In this document: positions 1 through 7,080 of the stretch, one piece after another
Numbering within the stretch: position 1 is the first letter of the stretch
Layout of the letters: each line of letters starts with the position of its first letter
Assembly (NCBI GenBank): GCA_902525295.1
Contig: CABZGR010000007.1
Span: 1 to 34,750 of the forward strand
DNA: 34,750 bases
Reading direction: 5' to 3'
From: an uncultured Pelagibacteraceae bacterium
GTDB taxonomy: Bacteria > Pseudomonadota > Alphaproteobacteria > Pelagibacterales > Pelagibacteraceae
Notes under the pieces: generated by a model
The model's database searches: none
What the model saw: only the letters and a program-made list of their open reading frames with translations
What the model was told of the DNA's origin: nothing
Program-made: the position numbers and the translations under genes

Positions 1-1
1 T

Positions 2-376
2 AACAAGGAATTGGTTGGGAATTTACCTTTTTTGTTAAAAAGATCTGGTCATCTATTGTCTAAAATGCGTTTTGTTTCAGCACAATTAGATGGATATATT
101 ACAAATGATGTTTGGTTAAAAAATGCAAGACATGCAAATCTAATGGCAAAAAAATTAAGTGATGGTTTAGTTTCTAGCAATCAAGTGAAACTTGAATATC
201 CAACAGAAGCAAACGAAGTTTTTGTGAAACTCCCAAAAAAAATGGTCGAACATCTCAATTCAGAAGAGTATATGATGAGTAAAGATGAATTGACTGGTAA
301 AACAGTTAGATTAGTCACTGCTTGGAATACTAAAGATAGCGAAGTGGATGAGTTTTTGAATACTATTTTCAATTAA
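2..376 (+). CDS. ltaE: Low-specificity L-threonine aldolase, C-terminal part (5' end outside window)
   Basis: Frame is open from base 2. Contains KRSGHLLSKMRFVSAQLDGYITNDVWLKNARHANLMAKKLSDGL, characteristic of alphaproteobacterial threonine aldolases (PLP fold type I). The TTG at 11 is probably internal. Confidence 0.8.
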   Translation, partial: NKELVGNLPFLLKRSGHLLSKMRFVSAQLDGYITNDVWLKNARHANLMAKKLSDGLVSSNQVKLEYPTEANEVFVKLPKKMVEHLNSEEYMMSKDELTGKTVRLVTAWNTKDSEVDEFLNTIFN

Positions 377-382
377 ATTTAC

Positions 383-409
383 TTGAAATTAAACCCTTCA
401 AATTATAAA
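383..409 (+). promoter_or_regulatory. Possible sigma70 promoter for the micro-ORFs
   Basis: TTGAAA (383-388), 15-bp spacer, TATAAA (404-409). It would give a start site almost at the ATG (418). The spacer is short and the background is AT-rich. Confidence 0.3.
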
Positions 410-417
410 AGAAACTA

Positions 418-477
418 ATGGAAGCTGTAGCACTATTAGTAATAATAATATTATTTGCGACTGGAAGCTTTAATTAA
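418..477 (+). CDS. Micro-ORF 1, 19 aa hydrophobic peptide MEAVALLVIIILFATGSFN
   Basis: ATG at 418-420, TAA at 475-477. One predicted membrane-spanning stretch. Similar in sequence to the adjacent micro-ORF at 488. No strong SD, but a possible promoter lies just upstream. Confidence 0.45.
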   Translation: MEAVALLVIIILFATGSFN

Positions 478-487
478 AAGGAGAAAT

Positions 488-547
488 ATGGAAGTTGTAG
501 CTGTATTAGTTCTAGCTTATTTAGCATATAAACAATTTTTAGACTAA
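488..547 (+). CDS. Micro-ORF 2, 19 aa hydrophobic peptide MEVVAVLVLAYLAYKQFLD
   Basis: ATG at 488-490, TAA at 545-547, preceded by AAAAGGAGAAAT (good SD and spacing). Same length and N-terminal motif (ME-VA-LV) as micro-ORF 1. Followed by a hairpin plus T-run. Confidence 0.55.
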   Translation: MEVVAVLVLAYLAYKQFLD

Positions 548-574
548 TTTTATTAATTAGTTTGGATTTTTTTT
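541..574 (+). terminator. Possible rho-independent terminator after micro-ORF 2
   Basis: ACTAATT (543-549)/AATTAGT (555-561) perfect 7-bp stem with TTATT loop, extendable by one G-T and one A-T pair, then TTGGATTTTTTTT. AT-only stem, so weak. Confidence 0.4.
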
Positions 575-784
575 AATATCTTCGATAAAATTTAATACTT
601 CATTAAATTTATCGTCTCCGATATCTTTGTAACTAGCATTAAATTTATTTTTTACACATATTGCTACATGCGCGTATGGATTTCTTCCTTTTGGATGATT
701 TGGGTGATTAGGTAATTGACCATCCAAATAATCGCCAGCTTCCTGTATCATTTTCCAAAGTTTACGGGCATTTTCTGGCGACAT
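557..784 (-). CDS. Small conserved-looking hypothetical protein, 75 aa, resembling the ORF6C-type C-terminal domain of phage-like antirepressors
   Basis: Complete ORF. The segment AHVAICVKNKFNASYKDIGDDKFNEVLNFIEDI loosely matches the pattern 'alk.kFgv.syKdIp...f.ealefI'. Family assignment is tentative. Confidence 0.55.
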   Translation of the reverse strand: MSPENARKLWKMIQEAGDYLDGQLPNHPNHPKGRNPYAHVAICVKNKFNASYKDIGDDKFNEVLNFIEDIKKNPN

Positions 785-831
785 ACATACTAAATCTTTG
801 CTTTATCTAAAAAAGTTCTTGTTATAGTTCT

Positions 832-859
832 AGTATACTACAAAATCCTATATTACCAA
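832..859 (-). promoter_or_regulatory. Possible promoter for the 75-aa ORF
   Basis: Minus strand TTGGTA (859-854), 16-bp spacer, TATACT (837-832). The -10 lies in a perfect palindrome TAGTATACTA (831-840) within the longest intergenic gap of the window (785-949). Confidence 0.3.
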
Positions 860-949
860 ATATTGAACTGGGAGTCTAATTACTTAAAATACTATTTATT
901 TTAGATTTTCGTTTTTAATATTTTTTACTTTTTTTGATATTATCAAACA

Positions 950-2317
950 TCAGTCTTGTGTTGGGTTTACATCCCATGACTTTTTAGAAAAACTGTGAAA
1001 AAGTTTACCAACGATAATTCTAAAAGTTGTGACTGGGTTATTTAGTCCGTAACCCATTTTCATATATTCTTGTGGTGAAAAATGCCTCGAAAAAATTTTC
1101 ACCCCATTGTGAGAAATTTGTCTAAATTTCCCGTTAACAAGAGTTGTATTAGCTCCGTATTCATTTTTGAGAGTGAATCTAAGCGTCGCAGCTGAAAGTG
1201 AAATATCAGCATCCGCATTACATCCATCTTTAACCTTCAATCCTTCACGATAGCTTAAAGTTAAATTCACATCGAGGTCATGTAAGTAAAATTCTATCGG
1301 ATTTATAAATTTTAATCTTTCTAGAAACTGTGGCCCTATTAAAAAGTGCTTGAATATTTTCTGTCTAAACAAGTCATAGGTTTCTTTAATTTCTTTCAAC
1401 GAAACTATATTTTTATTCTTGGAGTGTGGCTTTATGTCATTGAATAAGTTAACCCAATGTTTTATATTGTGGTCTCTGTCTGCCACTTCTTGATTTAATG
1501 GTTTCTTTAAATCTAAAATATCCCAAGGTTTAAGAACCAACAAATTGCTGGTAATTTTTTCTCTTTCAAATAGAGTAGCCACATCATTTGGAGTATTTTG
1601 GGAGTCGTTGGTATGAAAGTTTTCTTGGTCGCTAAAATACACAAAAGATGCAAATGGAATAACTGCTTTTGGCTTAAACCTTTTCACTTGAAATGATATT
1701 CTCTTAAGTTTTTCTCGTGCTGAACTTTTGCGCATTTGAACTTCACTTGGATTACCCATCCAATTTGCATAACCAAATTGAGTAAGGAGTAAGTCGATAT
1801 TGTTGGTATATTTTTTGTAGCTTTTAGTAACTCGCTTTGTCGCTATTTCATCATCCACAACACAATCGTTAATGTTTAGTATGGAAAAGTTGTTGATCAT
1901 CGTTAGACTATAAGAATCTCCACCTAAATATGGAAACGTTACAATGGATAATTCAGAGTCTAGAATTTGTGGTTTATCGTTACATTCACTAACAGTAAAA
2001 CCCATTTTTCTTATAAATTGCGCAACACGCCCATCTAATGTTTTCTGAAAGATAAATTTAACTTCTGGTTGACTTTCTTTCAGAGCATTTATGAATGGCA
2101 CTGAAAAATGATCTGAATGCTCATGAGACAGCCATATATATTTTGCTTTATTAATTTCTGCTAAATATTTTATCAGCGTTTTATTATTTATAGATTTGTC
2201 CAATAAAGACCAACCATTATCAAATGCACCACCTTCTACCCATGGGTCAACAATTAGTAAAGACTTTTCAGATTCTACTAAATAACAAGCATGATTTATA
2301 AATGTAAGATTAGCCAT
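950..2317 (-). CDS. Metallo-beta-lactamase-fold hydrolase (UlaG/CMAH-like) with C-terminal extension
   Basis: 455 aa; LSHEHSDHF (HxHxDH zinc motif), DPWVEGGAF, long C-terminal region with NEYGANTTLVNGKFR. Confidence 0.75.
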   Translation of the reverse strand: MANLTFINHACYLVESEKSLLIVDPWVEGGAFDNGWSLLDKSINNKTLIKYLAEINKAKYIWLSHEHSDHFSVPFINALKESQPEVKFIFQKTLDGRVAQFIRKMGFTVSECNDKPQILDSELSIVTFPYLGGDSYSLTMINNFSILNINDCVVDDEIATKRVTKSYKKYTNNIDLLLTQFGYANWMGNPSEVQMRKSSAREKLKRISFQVKRFKPKAVIPFASFVYFSDQENFHTNDSQNTPNDVATLFEREKITSNLLVLKPWDILDLKKPLNQEVADRDHNIKHWVNLFNDIKPHSKNKNIVSLKEIKETYDLFRQKIFKHFLIGPQFLERLKFINPIEFYLHDLDVNLTLSYREGLKVKDGCNADADISLSAATLRFTLKNEYGANTTLVNGKFRQISHNGVKIFSRHFSPQEYMKMGYGLNNPVTTFRIIVGKLFHSFSKKSWDVNPTQD

Positions 2318-2348
2318 TTCTCCTATCTATCTTAAGTCAAAACACTCT

Positions 2349-2963
2349 CTAGTATAAAAGTTCATAATATTTAATTAATAGAGATTCAACAAATTCCCAA
2401 TCTATAAGATTATCAACAAATTTATCTAAATATTCAGGTCTTCTATTTCGATAATCAATGTAATATGAATGTTCCCAGACATCGCAACCAAGTATTGGTT
2501 TTAAATTATCTATTAAAGGATTAGCTGCATTAGCTGTTTTTGTAACAACTAATTTATGATCATTTAAAGATAACCAACACCAACCTGATCCAAATTGAGT
2601 TATACCTGCTTGTTTGAATTCATCTTTGAATTTTTCAACACTTCCAAAATCTTCAATAATTTTTTTCTCAAGTTTTGACGGAATATTCCCACCACCTTTT
2701 GGCTTCATGCACTTCCAAAAAAGATTATGGTTCCAATGCTGGCTTGCATTATTAAATATTCCAGCTTTTGAGTTATCTTTTGAGCTTTTAACAATTATAT
2801 CTTCCAATGACATTTCAGCCATGTCCGTATCTTTTATAAAATTGTTAAGATTTGTTATGTAGGTTTGATGATGTTTTCCATGATGTAATTCTAATGTTTC
2901 TTGTGACATTATTGGAGACAAAGCCTCATTAGAATAATCTAGTTTTGGTAATTCAAATGTCAT
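2349..2963 (-). CDS. sodB: Superoxide dismutase, Fe type
   Basis: ELHHGKHHQTY, FNNASQHWNHNLFW, QFGSGWCWL, DVWEHSYYIDYRNRRPEYL. The Gln in the NNASQHWNH segment favours Fe over Mn. Confidence 0.95.
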   Translation of the reverse strand: MTFELPKLDYSNEALSPIMSQETLELHHGKHHQTYITNLNNFIKDTDMAEMSLEDIIVKSSKDNSKAGIFNNASQHWNHNLFWKCMKPKGGGNIPSKLEKKIIEDFGSVEKFKDEFKQAGITQFGSGWCWLSLNDHKLVVTKTANAANPLIDNLKPILGCDVWEHSYYIDYRNRRPEYLDKFVDNLIDWEFVESLLIKYYELLY

Positions 2964-2994
2964 AGTTATTTTTTATAATATTTTCTTGTAAATA

Positions 2995-3008
2995 AACTTA
3001 ATTAAGTT
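2995..3008. promoter_or_regulatory. 14-bp perfect palindrome AACTTAATTAAGTT upstream of sodB
   Basis: Read directly. Located about 32 nt upstream of the sodB start codon; could be an operator or chance in AT-rich DNA. Confidence 0.3.
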
Positions 3009-3027
3009 GACGCAATTAAATACAAAA

Positions 3028-3213
3028 TTAGTTTTCTAAAGCGTTTTCTTCTCTCATAAGAATAGGTCGACCATCTTGAGCAGTGTTTAAAGGTATAATT
3101 TTACCATTGTATCTTGCGCATAACGTAGGTGCACTTCTCACTTGTTCTCCCAAATTTACTTCTAAATCTGCTATAACTAATTCAACCCCTTTCAATATAC
3201 TCAATATCTTCAT
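3028..3213 (-). CDS. Small hypothetical protein, 61 aa, between msrB and sodB
   Basis: ATG preceded by CGGAGGAATA (strong SD) and 12 bp after the msrB stop on the same strand. No family recognised. Confidence 0.7.
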   Translation of the reverse strand: MKILSILKGVELVIADLEVNLGEQVRSAPTLCARYNGKIIPLNTAQDGRPILMREENALEN

Positions 3214-3225
3214 TATTCCTCCGTT

Positions 3226-3684
3226 TTATGATGATGGCTTAAATATTAAACACAAGCCGTTATTACAATATCTCTTTCCTGTCGATCCAGGACCGTCTTC
3301 AAAGACATGTCCGTGATGAGCACCACATTTTGCACAATGGTATTCAATTCTTTTCATGCCAAAGCTGTAATCAACCTTAGTTTTAAAAGCTCCAGGAAGC
3401 GCCTCTGTAAATGATGGCCAACCAGTTCCACTATCAAATTTCGAGCTAGACTTAAATAGTTTAGCTCCACAATTTGCACAGTGATAAAAACCTTCTCTTT
3501 TCTCATAATTAAGAGGGCTTGAGAATGGTCGTTCGGTTGCTTCCTCAAACATTATTTTTTTTTGGGCTTCTGTTAAATTTTGATTAATTATTTTTTTGGT
3601 TTCAGCTAATGAAATTTTGTATGGAAAAATACTGTATAATAATGATCCAAATATAGATAATTTTATAAATTTTCTTTTGTTCAT
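3226..3684 (-). CDS. msrB: Peptide-methionine (R)-S-oxide reductase with N-terminal signal sequence
   Basis: CANCGAKLF, SGTGWPSF, YHCAKCGAHHGHVFEDGPGSTGKRYCNNGLCLIF (zinc CxxC pairs plus catalytic Cys in RYC). N-terminus MNKRKFIKLSIFGSLLYSIFPYKISLA is signal-like. Confidence 0.95.
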   Translation of the reverse strand: MNKRKFIKLSIFGSLLYSIFPYKISLAETKKIINQNLTEAQKKIMFEEATERPFSSPLNYEKREGFYHCANCGAKLFKSSSKFDSGTGWPSFTEALPGAFKTKVDYSFGMKRIEYHCAKCGAHHGHVFEDGPGSTGKRYCNNGLCLIFKPSS

Positions 3685-3750
3685 AACTTTCTTAATAGAT
3701 CAATATTACTTTATTTGAATGAGATATTTTGACAGTTTCGATTTTAAATT

Positions 3751-3777
3751 GGTAGCTCCATAATTAATGAAGCTACC
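3751..3777 (-). terminator. Hairpin downstream of the GYD gene, possible terminator
   Basis: GGTAGCT (3751-3757)/AGCTACC (3771-3777), 13-nt loop, just 3' of the stop at 3785. The following T-tract is poor. Confidence 0.4.
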
Positions 3778-3784
3778 AGTTATA

Positions 3785-4108
3785 TTATTGTCCAGGAGCT
3801 TTATAGCCACTTGATACTTTTGTTGCATGATTTGCAATTTCATTCATTGGTGTTTCCTCACAAATGGCGATATTTTTAAGTGCACCACTTCCCTCAGTAG
3901 CCATTTTTATAGCAGCCATTTGCTCAAATGTGCCATGAGTTTCAACTATAAAGTCATAGGGTCCTCTTAAATATGTGTAAGATTTCATTTCAGCACCAAC
4001 ACTTTCAGAACACTTTCTAGCAACCTCAGATCTATCTGATCCTGGATCTTTTAAAAAGCCTGCGAATGCTTTCTCTGTAAAATTTCCCATTAAAAAAAAT
4101 TTAGCCAT
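3785..4108 (-). CDS. GYD domain-containing protein
   Basis: 107 aa; MAKFFLMGNFTEKAFAGFLKDPGSDR, YLRGPYDFIVETHGTFEQMAAIKMATEGSGALKN. Confidence 0.8.
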   Translation of the reverse strand: MAKFFLMGNFTEKAFAGFLKDPGSDRSEVARKCSESVGAEMKSYTYLRGPYDFIVETHGTFEQMAAIKMATEGSGALKNIAICEETPMNEIANHATKVSSGYKAPGQ

Positions 4109-4112
4109 AGAT

Positions 4113-4136
4113 ACCTCCTTGAAATGTATTATAGCA
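4113..4136 (-). promoter_or_regulatory. Extended -10 promoter and consensus SD of the GYD gene
   Basis: Minus strand TGCTATAAT (4136-4128), then AAGGAGGT (4120-4113) 4 nt before the ATG. Confidence 0.5.
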
Positions 4137-4178
4137 CTTAAATAATTTTTTTTAATATTTTATTACTTTATAAAAAAT

Positions 4179-4835
4179 TTATTCTCGTCCAATTTGTAAT
4201 AATTGAGGTGGTTCAAATACTCCACTTTGTATTTCGCTGTTTGATATATTTATCATGGATTTGGCAACTATTTCTGCATTTATCGATTTATATTTTTTTA
4301 GATCTCCAACTAAAATTGGCGATATACATTTCATGGCGAAAATACCTATTTTTTCTCCCAATCTTTCCTCTATTCTTTTTCCAATTAAAAATGAAGGTCT
4401 AATTACAATAAATTTTTTAAAGTTTAGTTTTCTTAATTCTTCTTCAGCCATACCTTTATTTTTTAAATACAAATTTGTTTTTTTTGAACTGGCACCCAAT
4501 GAAGAAATATAAGTAAAATTTTGTACACTATTATCGCTACAAATTTTTCCAATTGTTACAGGTAAATTGTATTCGGTGTTTATATAATCTTGTTTGTTAG
4601 GTGTTTTTTTTCTTGTAGTTCCAATGCAAAAAAAACAATCATCGCCTTTTATTTCTGATTTAATATTTTCTAATTTTGTAAAATCTGTTTGAATAACTTC
4701 TATTTTGGGATCAATTTTTGAAGTAGAAGATCTTACAAAAACCTTAATTTTTTTATATTTTTGATCATTAGTTAACAGTTTAAGTAATATTCCACCAATT
4801 AATCCAGTTGATCCGAATATTAATGCTGTTTTCAT
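4179..4835 (-). CDS. NAD(P)-binding oxidoreductase (NAD(P)H-binding/HTATIP2-like Rossmann protein)
   Basis: ALIFGSTGLIGGILLKLL, DDCFFCIGTTRKKTPNKQDYINTEYN, FTYISSLGA, FIVIRPSFLIGKR. Confidence 0.8.
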   Translation of the reverse strand: MKTALIFGSTGLIGGILLKLLTNDQKYKKIKVFVRSSTSKIDPKIEVIQTDFTKLENIKSEIKGDDCFFCIGTTRKKTPNKQDYINTEYNLPVTIGKICSDNSVQNFTYISSLGASSKKTNLYLKNKGMAEEELRKLNFKKFIVIRPSFLIGKRIEERLGEKIGIFAMKCISPILVGDLKKYKSINAEIVAKSMINISNSEIQSGVFEPPQLLQIGRE

Positions 4836-4850
4836 AATTTTGAACTTACA

Positions 4851-6143
4851 CTAAATTTTCTTAAATTCGTTCAAATTATTTGGTTCATCTATTGGTTCAG
4901 TTGAAGGATTAAGTTCTATACCGGCTGGAGTAATTGTTTGAGGCATAGGTGCAAATTGTGAATCTGGGTTATCTCCAGATTCTCTAATTTGCATTCTATA
5001 TATTCCAAATAAACCAATAAATGAATGAAATATAATTAAAAAAATAAAAAATCCATTTTCTCCTAAAAATTCCATAAATAATGAGCACATAAAAGGACCG
5101 CAAATTGCACCAAGACCAAAAACAAATTGTAATCCTGCTCCTGCTGCTACAAATTTTTCTTTTGGTATAAAATCATTTGTGTGTGCAAAAATTAATGCAA
5201 ACATTGGTAGACTACAAAAAGAAAAACACATTATACAGATATAAAAAAATAATTTTGATGTAGCTAAACCTGCAGGCATATACATTTGACCCGAAGAAAT
5301 AATCGCCAAAAAACAAAATAAAGCTGCTCCAAATGTTGTATAAATAATTACAATTCTTCTATCCAAAACATCTGATAATTTTCCAATTGGCCATTGAGAT
5401 ATAGCTCCAGATATCGCAAATAAAAATGTTACTATTGAAACTTCTAAAATACTAAAATTCATCGATGTAGCATAAACTGCAATCAATGAAAAAACAGCAG
5501 AATGTGATATTCCAATTAAAAACGAACTTACAACACCAAATGGTGATGATTTATAAACTTCCTTGAGTTTCATACCTGATATTTTTTTAAAGTTTGGAGC
5601 CTTTCTTTTTGTTAATAATATTGGAACAAGAGACAATGACATAAATAAAGATATCAATATAAAAGGTTGAAAGTTTTCTGGTTTACTAAAGTTTATGAAA
5701 AACATTCCAATCGCCATAGAGGCATACATAACAATCATATAGATTGATAAAACACTACCTCTGTTTTTATTTGTAGATCTATCATTTAACCAGCTTTCAG
5801 CAATTGTATAAAGGCAAACCATGCTAAATCCAGAAATCATTCTAAGCACGAACCATGAAATAGGATTTACAAAAATAGAGTGTAACAAGACCACAATTGA
5901 AGTGACAGAAGCAAAAGCCGCGAATACTCTAATATGTCCAACTCTATGAATTAATGATTGTATAATTTTTGCTCCAATAAAATATCCAACAAAATATCCA
6001 GAAAATAAAAAACCTGTCGATGATAGACCAAAATTTTCTTTAACTGCTCTAACACCTAAAAGAGTACCTTGAAAACCATGAGCGAGCATTATAAATGCCA
6101 TACCCATAAAGAGAGCCCAAGAGTTTTTTATAATTTTGTTCAT
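4851..6143 (-). CDS. MFS transporter (YcaD-like)
   Basis: 430 aa, about 12 hydrophobic segments; SGYFVGYFIGAKIIQSLIHRVGHIRVF, ESWLNDRSTNKNRGSVLSIYM, GQWPIGKLSDVLDRR-type loop. Confidence 0.85.
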   Translation of the reverse strand: MNKIIKNSWALFMGMAFIMLAHGFQGTLLGVRAVKENFGLSSTGFLFSGYFVGYFIGAKIIQSLIHRVGHIRVFAAFASVTSIVVLLHSIFVNPISWFVLRMISGFSMVCLYTIAESWLNDRSTNKNRGSVLSIYMIVMYASMAIGMFFINFSKPENFQPFILISLFMSLSLVPILLTKRKAPNFKKISGMKLKEVYKSSPFGVVSSFLIGISHSAVFSLIAVYATSMNFSILEVSIVTFLFAISGAISQWPIGKLSDVLDRRIVIIYTTFGAALFCFLAIISSGQMYMPAGLATSKLFFYICIMCFSFCSLPMFALIFAHTNDFIPKEKFVAAGAGLQFVFGLGAICGPFMCSLFMEFLGENGFFIFLIIFHSFIGLFGIYRMQIRESGDNPDSQFAPMPQTITPAGIELNPSTEPIDEPNNLNEFKKI

Positions 6144-6213
6144 AAAATTAGCGGTGTTTATGGGCGATCTAATTTTAAATCAAGACAAATTTGTGACAAA
6201 AAGAAAAATAATT

Positions 6214-7080
6214 TTATTTAGAAGAAGATTTTAATTTTAGATAAGAGTGAATAGCTATAGTGAAAATAATTACAAGTCCACCAACTATTGTCTCTATACT
6301 CGGCTGTTCTTTGATAACTAACCAAACCCAAATGGGTCCTAAAATGGTCTCAAGAAGAAAAAACAGATTAACTTCCTCGGCAGGTATAAATCTTGGAGCA
6401 ATCGTCACCAAAACGAATGGTATTGCTACACACAAAATACACATTAAAGGTATATAAATCAGGTCTTTTTCAACTAACTCATAACTTTCAACGAAAAAGA
6501 GAGCAAATAGAGCTACTGTAAGCTTACCGACAACTGCTGAAGGTAGCAAATCTCTATCTTTTGCCGACCTGATTATTACTGCGTTGGTGGCGAGTCCAAA
6601 AGCTGTTGTTATACCCATAAGATCACCAAATAAGTTACCCATCTCTAGAGAGTCATAAAATATATATATTACAGCTACTAAAGTAATAGCTATAGCTATC
6701 CAGGTTTTCTTATCGGGAACCTCTTTTAAAAATATTGCACCAAGGATTGCTGAAAGCATAGGTGCCATCGCAATCATTATTAATGTATTTGCTACATTTG
6801 TATTTTGTATTGAAATTATAAATGTGATGTTACAAATCGAAAAACTAATAATATAAAAAATACCAGCATAACCAACATTCAAAAATGCTTTAATAAAGTT
6901 TTTTTTATAAAATATGAGAAGTCCAATTAATACAGCTACAAATGGTATCGCACCTCTATAAAACAATAATCCCCAAGTATCTATAGAAGATAATCTTATA
7001 AAAAGTGAATCTGGTGTGATAAACATCACAGCTATAAATGCAAGGGATGATCCTTTTTGCTGATTTGACAAATTTTTCAA
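6214..7080 (-). CDS. DMT superfamily (EamA) transporter
   Basis: 288 aa, about 10 hydrophobic segments; ANTLIMIAMAPMLSAILGAIFLKE, FLLETILGPIWVWLVIKEQPS. Confidence 0.85.
   Translation of the reverse strand: MKNLSNQQKGSSLAFIAVMFITPDSLFIRLSSIDTWGLLFYRGAIPFVAVLIGLLIFYKKNFIKAFLNVGYAGIFYIISFSICNITFIISIQNTNVANTLIMIAMAPMLSAILGAIFLKEVPDKKTWIAIAITLVAVIYIFYDSLEMGNLFGDLMGITTAFGLATNAVIIRSAKDRDLLPSAVVGKLTVALFALFFVESYELVEKDLIYIPLMCILCVAIPFVLVTIAPRFIPAEEVNLFFLLETILGPIWVWLVIKEQPSIETIVGGLVIIFTIAIHSYLKLKSSSK

Noticed and set aside
181-372. Minus-strand ORF of 63 aa antisense to threonine aldolase
   Set aside because: Lies wholly opposite a well-supported coding region; composition (Ser/Phe-rich) is typical of antisense of AT-rich genes.
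3083-3316. Plus-strand 77-aa ORF
   Set aside because: Antisense to the 61-aa ORF and msrB, both better supported by SD or motifs.
4208-4512. Plus-strand ORFs of 64 and 85 aa
   Set aside because: Antisense to the Rossmann-fold gene; Phe/Leu/Ile-rich shadow ORFs without recognisable features.
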